A stretch of DNA of 64,000 nucleotides from Eubacteriales bacterium mix99 (GCA_038396605.1 CP121690.1:2880356-2944355), one strand, 5' to 3'; positions 46,066 to 55,589 are shown, numbered from the stretch's first letter. Translations and numbers: made by a program. The notes: generated from the sequence alone by a model not told the origin.

Positions 46066-46786
46066 GATTCGTAACCTCCTCCTTCTTCTCTTTTTTCTCC
46101 TCTTCCTCCCCTTGTTTTTTCTCCGCCTTCATGCCAACTGCGCTGGTAAATTCCGCATGATCAAAATGCATATTTTTCTTGCTGGTGCCGCCCTGAATCT
46201 TTTCTCTCAGTTCTCCTACAAATTCCGCCAGCAACACCGCAAGGAAACCGGATATCACAACGGCATCCATCACACCGGCGGAGCCAATCCGGGTGGGCGC
46301 CGGAATGTTGCGGATCAGGTTTTCGATTCCCTGGGCAACATCCGCCAGTATCACACCCATAATGCCTGCAATAAAGGAGGCTCTTCTGGAACGCCCGAAC
46401 AGGTAGGCAATGACACCTGCAAGAATGCCATAGATATAATTCGGGTCAAAAAGCATGGTTTCCGGCTCTGCAGGAAGCAATCTTCCTGCCAGGTAAACAG
46501 CGATGCCGGACAGCAGGGATGCCAGGACCGCCCTCCTTTTTTCCTTTCCCGTGCCTGCCTTGACAAAAAGATAAACAGCCAGGATAAGCGGAATAACCGC
46601 ACCACCCAGATTGATCGAAAAGTTCTTTCCAAAAGGGATATCCGGAAGAATACCGCCTATGAAAATAGCAGCCAGAAAAAATAATGCCTGCTTGTCATTC
46701 AATCTCAGCCTGTCCAGAACCCGATGGCCGATCCCGAACAGGATCAAAATGCTTGCTACGACCAGGAGTGCTAATCCCAAGGGCAT
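46046..46786 (-). CDS. DUF1614 membrane protein
   Basis: The 246-residue protein has about seven hydrophobic helices, a conserved GGILPDIPFG segment near 45 and DVAQGIENLIRNIPAPTRIG near 150. A charged Lys/Glu-rich cytoplasmic tail ends it. It matches DUF1614, found in spore formers but without a known role. The start has AGAGGTGAC upstream. It overlaps spoIIP by 20 bp, so the two are one transcript and may act together at the engulfing membrane, by context only. Confidence 0.85.
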   Translation of the reverse strand: MPLGLALLVVASILILFGIGHRVLDRLRLNDKQALFFLAAIFIGGILPDIPFGKNFSINLGGAVIPLILAVYLFVKAGTGKEKRRAVLASLLSGIAVYLAGRLLPAEPETMLFDPNYIYGILAGVIAYLFGRSRRASFIAGIMGVILADVAQGIENLIRNIPAPTRIGSAGVMDAVVISGFLAVLLAEFVGELREKIQGGTSKKNMHFDHAEFTSAVGMKAEKKQGEEEEKKEKKEEVTNHEEDDQ

Positions 46787-46874
46787 AATTTGTCACCTCT
46801 AGTTGAATTTGATTCAGGATTATCATTCCCTTTCCCAGGAAGTTGTATGCCATTCTCCTGACCAAAAACGAAAA

Positions 46875-46898
46875 AGAAACCAATGGAATATGGTTTCT
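46875..46898 (-). terminator. Terminator after nrdR
   Basis: AGAAACCA and TGGTTTCT form an 8-bp stem with an 8-nt loop, followed on the minus strand by TTTTTCGTTTTT. Confidence 0.8.
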
Positions 46899-46931
46899 CT
46901 TGATTTCTCTGCCATGCATCTCCAGCTATCG

Positions 46932-47387
46932 CTACTTTTCTTTCATCAGCTTGTTCAGTTCTTCCACAAATGTGTTGATATCCTTGAATTGCCGATAGAC
47001 AGAAGCAAACCGGACATATGCCACTTCGTCCAGGGACTTCAGCCTTTCCATGACCATTTCCCCGATCCGCTGACTGGTGATCTCCCGATCCAGGGAATTG
47101 TAGACCTGCTTTTCAATGTCCTGTACAAGTGCCTCCAGATCCTTCATGGTTATCGGTCGTTTCTCACAGGCCTTCAGCAGCCCGGAAAGGATCTTATCAC
47201 TGTCAAAAACCTCCCGGCGACCGTCCTTCTTTACAACCAGAATGGGGATATGTTCCACCTTCTCATATGTGGTAAACCGTTTGCCGCAATGGGCGCATTC
47301 CCGCCTGCGGCGAATCATCGTGCCTTCGTCCGTAGGCCTAGAATCCACCACCTTACTGTCCACAGCAAAACAAAATGGGCACTTCAT
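46932..47387 (-). CDS. nrdR: Transcriptional regulator NrdR
   Basis: The 151-residue repressor of ribonucleotide reductase genes has an N-terminal zinc ribbon (two Cys pairs in [18 protein letters not shown] and [17 protein letters not shown]) and an ATP-cone domain from about 49 ([20 protein letters not shown]). Length is typical. A TATAAT at 47422-47427 upstream could be its promoter -10 box, with a weak -35. No nrd gene lies in the window. Confidence 0.97.
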   Translation of the reverse strand: MKCPFCFAVDSKVVDSRPTDEGTMIRRRRECAHCGKRFTTYEKVEHIPILVVKKDGRREVFDSDKILSGLLKACEKRPITMKDLEALVQDIEKQVYNSLDREITSQRIGEMVMERLKSLDEVAYVRFASVYRQFKDINTFVEELNKLMKEK

Positions 47388-47493
47388 TCACAGAACCTCC
47401 CTGAAGTTGTCTGTCGTACCCATTATATTATCTTTCTGCCTTTTCGTCCATCTTTTTTGAGCCTTATTTGCATTGGATTCCCAATGGAACGAT

Positions 47494-47742
47494 TTATGGC
47501 ACAGGCTGGACTTCCACATCCACCAGTACCACATCATCCCCAATTTTCCGGATTCTTTCCCATGGGATCACCAAATCGTCCCCCTCCCGCAGCAGCCCCA
47601 GGAAACGACTGGCTCCGGGAACGACAATGGCTGTGATACGGCCTTCGTTCAAATTGAATTCCATATCAATAATATTGCCCAGTCTTCGTCCATCCCGGAT
47701 GTTAATGACCTCTTTCGTTCGAAAATCCGATGATTTTTGCAA
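47494..47742 (-). CDS. YlmC/YmxH-family PRC-barrel protein
   Basis: The 82-residue protein is a single PRC-barrel (KEVINIRDGRRLGNIIDMEF, then VVLVDVEVQPVP). The YlmC/YmxH family is conserved near sigG or sporulation genes and has no defined role. I start at TTG 47742 with GGGGTGG 5 bases upstream, which gives normal length; an in-frame TTG at 47763 lacks a site. Confidence 0.88.
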   Translation of the reverse strand: MQKSSDFRTKEVINIRDGRRLGNIIDMEFNLNEGRITAIVVPGASRFLGLLREGDDLVIPWERIRKIGDDVVLVDVEVQPVP

Positions 47743-47833
47743 AAAACCACCCCGCAATCCCAATCTCTTTTACTATAGTATTTGCGGAGTATGAAAAAGA
47801 TGACTCCCGGCAGAGGAAGTCCATGATAAATTT

Positions 47834-48607
47834 TCAGATATATTTGCGCATATGCTTCAATGCCGTTTTTTCCAGTCGGGAAACCTGTGCCTGGGAGATG
47901 CCAATCTCCTCAGCCACTTCCATCTGGGTCCTCCCATCGAAGAAGCGGAGGGTAAGGATGAGCTTTTCCCTTTTATTCAGCTTTTTCATGGCTTCCTTGA
48001 GAGCGATTCCCTCCAGCCAGGTTTCATCCTGATTCTTTTCATCGCTGACCTGATCCATGACAAAAATAGCGTCTCCATCGTCATGATAGATGGGTTCAAA
48101 CAGGGAAATGGGATCCTGAATGGCGTCCATGGCAAAAACGACTTCTTCCCTCGGAAGGTCCAGTTCTTTTGCAATTTCAGAAACCGTAGGCTCCCTGGAA
48201 TTTTTGTTGATCAGCTGATCCCTCACCTGCAGGGCCCGATAGGCCGTATCCCTCAGAGACCGGCTGACCCGAATGGAATTGTTGTCCCGGAGATATCTGC
48301 GTATCTCGCCGATGATCATGGGCACTGCATACGTGGAGAACCGTACATTCTGTGACACATCAAAATTATCAATTGCCTTGATCAGACCAATACAGCCGAC
48401 CTGAAACAGATCATCAATGTGTTCCCCCCTGTTGTGAAACCTCTGTATGACGCTCAAAACCAGCCTCAGATTGCCTTTTATAAACGTTTCCCTGGCACTT
48501 TCGTCTCCGGCATGTATACGCGAAAACAATTCCATCATTTCCTCGTTGGTCAAAACAGGCAACTTTGAAGTATTGACTCCACAAATTTCAACCTTGTTCG
48601 TGAGCAT
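47834..48607 (-). CDS. sigG: Late forespore sigma factor SigG
   Basis: The 257-residue sigma-70 protein matches sigma-G along its length (NKVEICGVNTSKLPVLTNEE at the N-terminus). Region 2 holds GCIGLIKAIDNFDVSQNVRF and region 4 a helix-turn-helix TQMEVAEEIGISQAQVSRLE. It drives late forespore genes after engulfment. It follows sigE by 80 bp; its own sigma-F promoter would be expected in that gap, but I cannot mark a convincing one. Confidence 0.97.
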   Translation of the reverse strand: MLTNKVEICGVNTSKLPVLTNEEMMELFSRIHAGDESARETFIKGNLRLVLSVIQRFHNRGEHIDDLFQVGCIGLIKAIDNFDVSQNVRFSTYAVPMIIGEIRRYLRDNNSIRVSRSLRDTAYRALQVRDQLINKNSREPTVSEIAKELDLPREEVVFAMDAIQDPISLFEPIYHDDGDAIFVMDQVSDEKNQDETWLEGIALKEAMKKLNKREKLILTLRFFDGRTQMEVAEEIGISQAQVSRLEKTALKHMRKYI

Positions 48608-48686
48608 GCATTTTCCCCTCCATCCATATCTGATTCAGGACCCTGTTATTAAAAAAGTATTGCCCTGGACGGAGAGATTTATTCCT

Positions 48687-49418
48687 TTAAACCATTTGAC
48701 TGATTTCCTTTTTCAGCCTTTTGATGATACGTTTTTCCAGCCTGGAGATATAGGATTGTGAGATGCCCAGCAGATCGGCAACCTCCTTCTGCGTTTTTTC
48801 CGAGCCGTCCCGAAGGCCGAACCGAAGTTCGATAATGCTGCGCTCCCTGCGGGTCAGCCGGCTCATGGCCAGATTGAGAAGTTCCTTGTCCACTTCATCT
48901 TCGATGTACTTGTATACCAGGTCATTCTCCGTTCCCAGAATATCAGACAGCAGCAATTCATTTCCATCCCAGTCGACGTTGAGCGGCTCATCCAGGGAAA
49001 CTTCCGATTTGATTTTCCCATTGCGCCGCAGATACATCAGGATTTCGTTTTCAATGCAGCGGGAAGCATAGGTAGCCAGCTTGATTTTTTTGGAAGGATC
49101 AAAAGTGTTGACCGCCTTGATAAGCCCAATGGTGCCAATGGAAATCAGATCCTCCACACCGACTCCGGTATTTTCAAATTTTCGGGCAATATAGACCACC
49201 AGCCGGAGATTGCGCTCAATCAATGTATTTTTTACGGAAGCATCGCCTTTGCTCAGCCTGCCGATCAGAAAGGTTTCCTCTTCCCCGGACAGGGGAGGCG
49301 GCAGAGCTTCATTTCCGCTGATATAATTGATGAACCGGTTCTTCAGAATTTTCAGCCTGCCGGCTATCCGAATCCACAGGATCCGGCAGTACATCCCGAT
49401 TTTCTGATAAATGGACAT
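48687..49418 (-). CDS. sigE: Early mother-cell sigma factor SigE, with pro-sequence
   Basis: The 243-residue protein carries the membrane-binding N-terminal pro-sequence (about 1-30, [20 protein letters not shown]) removed by SpoIIGA. Region 2 ([20 protein letters not shown]) and region 4 ([20 protein letters not shown]) follow. It is encoded right after its protease, the classical spoIIG operon. Confidence 0.98.
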   Translation of the reverse strand: MSIYQKIGMYCRILWIRIAGRLKILKNRFINYISGNEALPPPLSGEEETFLIGRLSKGDASVKNTLIERNLRLVVYIARKFENTGVGVEDLISIGTIGLIKAVNTFDPSKKIKLATYASRCIENEILMYLRRNGKIKSEVSLDEPLNVDWDGNELLLSDILGTENDLVYKYIEDEVDKELLNLAMSRLTRRERSIIELRFGLRDGSEKTQKEVADLLGISQSYISRLEKRIIKRLKKEISQMV

Positions 49419-49433
49419 TCACAACTCCTCCTG

Positions 49434-50330
49434 CTATGGAATAATTTGTGGCTGAATCAAAGCATGGTATTCCTCGCTGCCGGATAATCTCTGGTTCCGG
49501 ATGCCAATCAGAACCTCCCCGATTTCCGTCCAGGTACCATCCGCCTGAATCCGGGCCCGGTCCGGCCGGAAGGCAAGAAGAAGGCTTTCGGAATGCCCCA
49601 GGGTATGATAGGGCACCATACGGAACCGGCTGATCCACCTGGAATCGGCCATCACCCGGGTAATGTACTCCAGATTTTCTTCCCTGCCTTCCTGAAATAT
49701 TCTTTCTATTTCAGGCGGCAGAAGGGTTTGAATCTGCTTAAACTCCACCACCATAACCGGAATTCCGGAAATCGGATCCGTCAGCTCGTTCCCGGTATCC
49801 AGGAAAGCATCGGTACCGATGCTTTCCCCATCGAAACCCACCTCCACCGGATAAATCAATTGATGACGGTTCAGCCGGAGCCGAAGAAGCGGCCACAGCC
49901 AACGATACAGCACAATCACGCAGACTACGGAAAAAATGACAATCGTCAATGGAAAGTCCCGGATGAAAAAGGCACCATTGGTTACGGTAATACCGGCATT
50001 GCAGAAATAATAAATTCCAAAGGCCGTTCCGCCGAGCAGAAACGTTGCGCCATAAAAAAGGCCGAAAAGTTTCATAAAATCCCGGAAGCCGGAAATCCGG
50101 AAACCGATGGCCAGCATGGCAAGGGACAGCAGTACTTTAAATGGAAACCGGGAAAGGATGGGAAAGCCGGGAAGGATCAGAAAGACGGCATAGACTGCGC
50201 CAACGCCTGCAGAACACCATAATCTCCACATGGGAGAGGCGTTTCCGGACAGCTTCCGTGTGATCCAGTTCAAAATAAAATTAAGGAACAGATTATCCAG
50301 CCAGATGACATCCAGATAGCGATACTCCAC
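49434..50330 (-). CDS. spoIIGA: Pro-sigma-E processing protease SpoIIGA
   Basis: The 298-residue protein has five N-terminal membrane helices (to about 155) and a C-terminal aspartic-protease-like domain with the catalytic Asp in DAFLDTGNELTDPISG near 180. It cleaves pro-SigE when signalled from the forespore by SpoIIR. The start is GTG 50330 behind GGATGGGG. Its promoter has the unusual wide spacing expected for Spo0A control. Confidence 0.95.
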   Translation of the reverse strand: MEYRYLDVIWLDNLFLNFILNWITRKLSGNASPMWRLWCSAGVGAVYAVFLILPGFPILSRFPFKVLLSLAMLAIGFRISGFRDFMKLFGLFYGATFLLGGTAFGIYYFCNAGITVTNGAFFIRDFPLTIVIFSVVCVIVLYRWLWPLLRLRLNRHQLIYPVEVGFDGESIGTDAFLDTGNELTDPISGIPVMVVEFKQIQTLLPPEIERIFQEGREENLEYITRVMADSRWISRFRMVPYHTLGHSESLLLAFRPDRARIQADGTWTEIGEVLIGIRNQRLSGSEEYHALIQPQIIP

Positions 50331-50376
50331 CCCAACCCCATCCTTTGTAAAGGCGGACCTGCCTCTTGTTGTCCTT

Positions 50377-50409
50377 ATTATAACCTATCTGTAAAAAGAA
50401 TCCTGTCAA
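50377..50409 (-). promoter_or_regulatory. spoIIG promoter with 21-bp spacer and Spo0A-box-like site
   Basis: Minus-strand consensus -35 TTGACA (50404-50409) and -10 TATAAT (50377-50382) are 21 bp apart, too wide for normal sigma-A use. The Bacillus spoIIG promoter is known for a similar 22-bp spacer and needs Spo0A~P. TTTGACA over the -35 differs by one base from the 0A box TTCGACA. Confidence 0.75.
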
Positions 50410-50426
50410 ATGGTGGTCATCCGGAC

Positions 50427-50463
50427 AAAAAAATAACGACAATAAATGCTCCTTATTGTCGCT
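50427..50463 (-). terminator. Terminator after ftsZ
   Basis: Minus strand AGCGACAATAA-GGAGCA-TTTATTGTCGTT then seven Ts. It separates ftsZ from the spoIIG promoter. Confidence 0.9.
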
Positions 50464-50556
50464 ATTCCGCTCTTGCCGTGCTTCTTTCCACGGATCCCTT
50501 TCCCGGAGAAGTGTCCGCTTCTTTCCCTTCCCCACTGTGACAAAGAATCCACCGCT

Positions 50557-51633
50557 TTATTTGATCCGGTTGCGGCGCAGAAATGTCGGAATATCCAGGT
50601 CATCTTCATCGGTCTTTGCTGTGGAAGGCGTTTCTTTTTCAATGGTCTTGCCGGCCTTCCGCCGATCCTGCTTTTCTTCCTGCTTATCAAAACCGGTGGC
50701 AATAACGATGATCTGAATCTCGTCCTCCAGGCTTTCATCAATGACAGCACCGAAAATAATATTTGCGTCGGGGTCCGCAGACTCGGCAACCAGCTCCGCT
50801 GCTTCATTCACCTCAAACAATCCCAGGTTGGGTCCCCCGGTGATATTCAGCAAGACGCCCTTGGCCCCTTCAATGGTGGTTTCCAGCAGCGGACTCTGAA
50901 TGGCCTGCTTCGCAGCATCCGTTGCACGGTTGTCTCCGCTGCCCTTCCCGATCCCCATATGGGCAAGGCCCTGTTCCTTCATAATGGTGCGGACATCCGC
51001 AAAGTCCAGGTTCACCAGACCCGGCACGGCTATCAGATCGGAAATGCCCTGTACGCCCTGCCGCAGAACATCATCTGCAACCTTGAAGGCATCCAGCATG
51101 GAAGTCCTTTTTTCCACTACCTGAAGCAACCTGTCATTGGGTATCGTGACCAGGGTATCCACCTTCTCCTTCAGCTGAGCAATGCCGTTATCCGCATTTT
51201 TTGCACGTTTCCTGCCCTCGAACAGGAAAGGCCTGGTGACCACGCCAACCGTCAGAATCCCCTGATCCCTGGCGATTTCGGCTACAATCGGAGCTGCTCC
51301 GGTTCCGGTGCCGCCACCCATGCCGGCAGTGATAAAAATCATATCGGCTCCCTTGATGGCCTGAAGGATTTCATCCCGGCTTTCCTCCGCGGCTTTCTGT
51401 CCGATATCGGGATTCGCTCCGGCTCCCAGACCCTTTGTGATTTTATCCCCTATCTGTATCTTCTGCGTCGCCTGCGAAAGGTATAGAGCCTGTTTGTCCG
51501 TATTGATGGAGATGAATTCCACACCTTTCAAGCCATGCTGAATCATACGGTTTACCGCATTATTGCCTGCGCCTCCGACACCTATTACCTTTATCTGTGC
51601 AAATTGATCCGTGTCAATATCAAATTCCAGCAC
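50557..51633 (-). CDS. ftsZ: Cell division GTPase FtsZ
   Basis: The 358-residue tubulin homologue forms the division ring. GTP-binding motifs are [12 protein letters not shown] near 20 and the tubulin signature [10 protein letters not shown] near 107. After the globular core (about 1-315) comes a short linker, then the C-terminal docking peptide [11 protein letters not shown] that binds FtsA/SepF/ZapA-type partners. It follows the FtsA-like gene by 15 bp and ends in a strong terminator. Confidence 0.98.
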   Translation of the reverse strand: MLEFDIDTDQFAQIKVIGVGGAGNNAVNRMIQHGLKGVEFISINTDKQALYLSQATQKIQIGDKITKGLGAGANPDIGQKAAEESRDEILQAIKGADMIFITAGMGGGTGTGAAPIVAEIARDQGILTVGVVTRPFLFEGRKRAKNADNGIAQLKEKVDTLVTIPNDRLLQVVEKRTSMLDAFKVADDVLRQGVQGISDLIAVPGLVNLDFADVRTIMKEQGLAHMGIGKGSGDNRATDAAKQAIQSPLLETTIEGAKGVLLNITGGPNLGLFEVNEAAELVAESADPDANIIFGAVIDESLEDEIQIIVIATGFDKQEEKQDRRKAGKTIEKETPSTAKTDEDDLDIPTFLRRNRIK

Positions 51634-51648
51634 GCCGTACCCTCCCTT

Positions 51649-52833
51649 TTAAAATGATATAAAATTGGAAAATCGATGTTTTATTTTCCGGATAAACGTC
51701 CGTATTGTTTTCGAAGTTCCGCCGGCTTTGTCCGGGCTGCTGCACCCCAGTGCATAAACTGCGGACAGGGTTGGACTGGAAAGCCCGATCATATCCGGTA
51801 CCCCCAGCCGTATGGGAACCGCCAGAATCCCGGAAGCCAACCCCCTGATTCCCCGAAGCAGGGAGATCCCGCCTCCTGCCAGAACAGCGCTGTGGCAACA
51901 GGTCAGCAGTCCCTCCTCCCGGATCCTGCCCTTCACAATCTCCAGCAGCTCCCGGACCCGGGCCTCCACGATTTCTTGCAGAAAGGCCGGGGAAACATCC
52001 GTGGCGCCCGAATCACCGTTTTCCGGTATCTCTGTGGCAGCAGCCTCTTCCTCCCGTGCCAGGCCGAGAATACAGTGCCTTTTCAACTCTTCTGCCTGTT
52101 CGGAAGTCACCCCGGTCCCTGCCACAATATCCTGGGTAATGTTTTCCCCTCCCACCGGGATCCAGTCAAAAAATACCGGGATCCCCTTCCAATAGACAAC
52201 AATATCTGTGGAATGCCCTCCCACATCAATCCAGACAGCACCTTTCTGCTTCTCTTCCCGGGAAAGAAACATCTCTCCGCAAACCAACGGTACGGAAAGA
52301 ATCCGTTCCACCTCGATTTTTCGGGAAGTCACGATCCGCGTCAGCTGTTCCGCAAAATCATTGTTGACACAAATAAGGGAGGCCTCCAGAAGGATCCGTT
52401 TCCTCTCCATGCCAAGAGGATTTCCCACACGGCTTCCATCTGCCCGGAAGCCTCCGTACAATACATCAGATATCTTCCACGGGGAAGGCAGGGAGTAGGA
52501 GGCAGCCATTTTCTTCAGCTCCTCAATGTCCTGCCCGGACATCGGATGATCCGGGGTCATGCCTCCGGTATTGCGGATCAGGCCACAGAATTCATTGGGA
52601 ATCCCCAGGGTGCAGTGGTCAACCCGGAAGCCCGCCATATTCCAGGCTTGTCCGAGAGCATCATCCAAAACACGGGACATCATCCCCTCAGACCTCCAGC
52701 CATCTCCGGAGACTCCGGCATACCGTACATTGCCCAGGCCGGACAACTCCAGAGAGCCGTCCCGGTTCCTATGTCCGACCCATACTGCCATCTTCGTCGT
52801 ACCCGGATCAATTGCCATGATAGCATTGTTCAA
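51649..52833 (-). CDS. FtsA-like actin-fold protein
   Basis: The 394-residue protein has the actin/FtsA phosphate loops (IMAIDPGTTKMAVWV near 5; WIDVGGHSTDIVVYWKG near 205; AVLAGGGISLLRGIRGL near 330) and an SHS2-like insertion. The last 20 residues (SKTIRTFIRKIKHRFSNFIS) are a basic amphipathic helix fit to tether FtsZ to the membrane. It is clearly diverged from classical FtsA. The start is uncertain: TTG 52833 with GTGAGGG upstream fits best; a TTG at 52875 is too close to its ribosome site. It sits directly before ftsZ. Confidence 0.82.
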   Translation of the reverse strand: MNNAIMAIDPGTTKMAVWVGHRNRDGSLELSGLGNVRYAGVSGDGWRSEGMMSRVLDDALGQAWNMAGFRVDHCTLGIPNEFCGLIRNTGGMTPDHPMSGQDIEELKKMAASYSLPSPWKISDVLYGGFRADGSRVGNPLGMERKRILLEASLICVNNDFAEQLTRIVTSRKIEVERILSVPLVCGEMFLSREEKQKGAVWIDVGGHSTDIVVYWKGIPVFFDWIPVGGENITQDIVAGTGVTSEQAEELKRHCILGLAREEEAAATEIPENGDSGATDVSPAFLQEIVEARVRELLEIVKGRIREEGLLTCCHSAVLAGGGISLLRGIRGLASGILAVPIRLGVPDMIGLSSPTLSAVYALGCSSPDKAGGTSKTIRTFIRKIKHRFSNFISF

Positions 52834-52944
52834 AACAAGAGCCCTCACTTTACTAATACAGGTAAGCTGTTCCAATCTCCAGTAACTTTCTACCCTGTAA
52901 ATATATTACCATAAACAAAAGCAAATTAAAATATTTTTTTGCTT

Positions 52945-53325
52945 TTATTCACCCTTTGAATCTTCTTCCAGATCCGGCTGTTCCGGCTTTCCCCTCAGAC
53001 TGATTAAAAAGTGCCGCCGGATCAGGGCAAAATTATTGAACATCCGATAACCGAAAACAAAGATGGCACAGAGATAAATCGGCACATCCAGCCGGTTTCC
53101 GATATAGGTCAGACCAGCCGCCAGGATTGCATTGCCGAAGAAGCCGGAGATGAACACATCGGCCTCAAACTGCTTGTCCAGATTGGCACGTATCCCGCCG
53201 AAAACCGAGTCCAGGGCAGCCAACACCGCAATGGACATATAGGAGGAATAAGCAACCGGCACCTGAACCGGCAGCAGCATTCCCAGCACAATTCCAACAA
53301 ACACACCAACAACAGGCAGCCACAT
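52945..53325 (-). CDS. sbp: Small basic protein Sbp (DUF1290)
   Basis: The 126-residue protein has three or four helices filling most of its length (MWLPVVGVFVGIVLGMLLPV at the N-terminus) and matches the Sbp family found in division gene clusters. The ATG at 53325 follows the DUF881 stop by one base (TGA, T, ATG) with GGAAGGTG as ribosome site. The role is unknown. Confidence 0.88.
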   Translation of the reverse strand: MWLPVVGVFVGIVLGMLLPVQVPVAYSSYMSIAVLAALDSVFGGIRANLDKQFEADVFISGFFGNAILAAGLTYIGNRLDVPIYLCAIFVFGYRMFNNFALIRRHFLISLRGKPEQPDLEEDSKGE

Positions 53326-53326
53326 A

Positions 53327-54073
53327 TCAATCACCTTCCTGAACCGCTTGCGCATACTTATAGTCCATATCCCCAAGATAGCGGGGAATTTTAATTTTAC
53401 TCATCTTTCGGATCTGAACCTCCAGGCCCCAGGAATTCAGATTCTGATAAATACTGTCATCCCTTTGAAAGCTGGCCATCAGGGCATCAGGATCCCCGAT
53501 GGCGCGGATCACGAAAGGAGGGGCAAACCGTCCATACTTTCCCACGTTTATGGTAGGCCCGCCGCAGCTGATCCTGGAATTTCCCATGATTCGGGTATCG
53601 TTTACAGCGATGGCTTCCGCTCCTGCTTCCCGCAATTCATTGATGACATTCAGCATATCACTGTCGTGGACAACATAATACCCCAGATAGGGATTGTCGG
53701 TCAAAATCGTGTCCCGCTTCCGGTCATTCAGGATAATTTCCACCCCCGGCCCTTCCACGGGTAGCAGTCCGGCCATCCACCTGGCATCCTGGGTCTCTTT
53801 TTTCATATGCTCAAGCTGACCATTGGTTTTCGCCGCGGAGTCTTCATATACCGCCAGCTTTTTTTCCCTTTGCGCAATCGTCTCATCCAGCTCAAGCTTC
53901 TTCTCTGTCAATCCGCCCTTTTGCCGCAGCATTTTTTCAACAGTCTGCAGGGATGTCACCCCTCCAATTTCCACATCCGGGCCCGGTTTTTGAAAAACCT
54001 GAATTGCGAAGAAGCCAAACAGGATACAGACGCATGTAATCAGCAGCATATTGTTATCCAATTTGATTTTCAT
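53327..54073 (-). CDS. DUF881 protein (second of a pair)
   Basis: The 248-residue protein has an N-terminal membrane helix (about 8-25), a coiled-coil (about 45-85) and an extracellular alpha/beta domain. That domain has the family segments GPGVEIILND, LNVINELREAGAEAIAVNDT and RAIGDPDALMASF. DUF881 proteins are common in division clusters of Clostridia and Actinobacteria without known function. It is coupled with sbp and follows its paralogue by 17 bp. Confidence 0.88.
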   Translation of the reverse strand: MKIKLDNNMLLITCVCILFGFFAIQVFQKPGPDVEIGGVTSLQTVEKMLRQKGGLTEKKLELDETIAQREKKLAVYEDSAAKTNGQLEHMKKETQDARWMAGLLPVEGPGVEIILNDRKRDTILTDNPYLGYYVVHDSDMLNVINELREAGAEAIAVNDTRIMGNSRISCGGPTINVGKYGRFAPPFVIRAIGDPDALMASFQRDDSIYQNLNSWGLEVQIRKMSKIKIPRYLGDMDYKYAQAVQEGD

Positions 54074-54090
54074 CCCATCGCCCCATCTGT

Positions 54091-54807
54091 TTACTGTACC
54101 GGTTCGGCATAATCATATTGAAACACGCCATTGTATTTGGGAATCCGGATTTTCTCTTCCCTGTGTATTTTGATGTCCAGTTCTTCTCCCAAAGTATCCG
54201 TCACCCCTCCCAACAGCTTCAGGGAAGCCTCCAGCGTATCAGGATTGCCAATGGCCCGGATCTCAAAGGGAGCGGAATATCGATTGGTGTTGATCACTAT
54301 ATAATCCCCGGCATTGCGGATCTCCGTTGTGGAAAGAATCCTTTCCCCATTGACGGACAATGCCTCCGCTCCGGCTGCATTCAGTTCGTTGATCAGCATC
54401 AGCAGGTCCTCATGGTAAATATTCCGCACGATACCGGATTCTCCTCCGTTTTCCACCGGGATGACATTTACGGTTACCACAACGCCGGCACCTTCCAGAT
54501 CCACCAGACCGGCAAGGATACGGGATCGCTCCAATTCCTTGTACATGGTATCGTTGATCTTTCCTTCATCCCTGGCAGCATTTTCGTATTCCGCAATTCG
54601 CTTTTCCAGATCCTCTATATATTTCCGCTGATCCACGATATCCTGATTCAGTTTCTGAACCTGGCTGGTAAGCTCCTGTGTCCTTTGAAGGGATACATCC
54701 CCACCGACGTTCTGAACATTTTTAAACTGCGTTGCCAACATCAGGCCAAGAATGATACTGACCAGCATCACCGCTATTTTTCCACCCAGTGTTTTCGTTT
54801 CCACCAC
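54091..54807 (-). CDS. DUF881 protein (first of a pair)
   Basis: The 238-residue protein has the same design as the next gene: membrane helix (about 9-27), coiled-coil (about 38-80) and the domain GAGVVVTVNVIP, LLMLINELNAAGAEALSVNG and IRAIGNPDTLEASL. The pair may form a hetero-oligomer. GTG start at 54807 with a weak ribosome site. It follows divIB by 23 bp. Confidence 0.88.
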   Translation of the reverse strand: MVETKTLGGKIAVMLVSIILGLMLATQFKNVQNVGGDVSLQRTQELTSQVQKLNQDIVDQRKYIEDLEKRIAEYENAARDEGKINDTMYKELERSRILAGLVDLEGAGVVVTVNVIPVENGGESGIVRNIYHEDLLMLINELNAAGAEALSVNGERILSTTEIRNAGDYIVINTNRYSAPFEIRAIGNPDTLEASLKLLGGVTDTLGEELDIKIHREEKIRIPKYNGVFQYDYAEPVQ

Positions 54808-54830
54808 CTCACTTATTCTCTGTCTGCTCC

Positions 54831-55589
54831 TTATTCCGCCGCATCCTGTCCACCTTCCGGACGATATACGGCTTTGTCCGGCACACGTACATCCAGTGTT
54901 CCTCCCTTTCCATTTTTAAGAACGCTCTGATACGCTTCCGATTTCAGCCATCCGAATTTCTTGTCCAGCTCCACGGCCTGACCGATCTGAACCTGAATTC
55001 CATCTTTGGTGGTCAGCACAATATTATCCGGATTTTCCAGTCCGATCCCTTTCAGCATCCCGCCGACCTTCCATTTATCCATCTCTCCCAGCAGACGCAG
55101 AAGAATCTTCTCCCTGTAGCTCTCATGCTCTCCCGTCGAGAGCAGACTTCCCCTGGTAAGACTGGTAACAGGAACTCCTTCCACCACCGGATAGGGCTCA
55201 TCGTCCTGCTGCTTTACAATATTCAGAACAAAGCCGCTTCCATCGATGATAATATGAGAGCTTAAATAAGGGATGACCGCAACCGGGACCCGTTCCCGAA
55301 CCACAAGGACCACCTCGGCAGGAAGTCGGAAAGAGATGGACTGCACCACAGGAAAGGGGGGATTGTTCTCCATTCGCTTCTTTACCTTTGCCTTGCTGAT
55401 TTTAAAAATATTGTCTCCGCGGGATATTCCGGACAGGTTTATTATAACATCTTCGCTGAGGGTACCACCGGATATCACCGTGATCTTTTTCACCTGAAAT
55501 ACCCCGGCGCCCAAAAGAACGATTGCTGTCAGGCAAAGAAGCAAAACCAGAAAAAGTATAATCCCTTTGCTTGTCCCATTCCGTCCCAT
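54831..55589 (-). CDS. divIB: Cell division protein DivIB/FtsQ
   Basis: The 252-residue bitopic protein has an N-terminal helix (about 9-30), a POTRA domain starting at VKKITVISGGTLSEDVII and an FtsQ/DivIB beta domain (IGLENPDNIVLTTKDGIQVQ). It belongs to the FtsQ-FtsL-FtsB septal complex. It follows murA by 110 bp, as in other Firmicutes. Confidence 0.93.
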   Translation of the reverse strand: MGRNGTSKGIILFLVLLLCLTAIVLLGAGVFQVKKITVISGGTLSEDVIINLSGISRGDNIFKISKAKVKKRMENNPPFPVVQSISFRLPAEVVLVVRERVPVAVIPYLSSHIIIDGSGFVLNIVKQQDDEPYPVVEGVPVTSLTRGSLLSTGEHESYREKILLRLLGEMDKWKVGGMLKGIGLENPDNIVLTTKDGIQVQIGQAVELDKKFGWLKSEAYQSVLKNGKGGTLDVRVPDKAVYRPEGGQDAAE

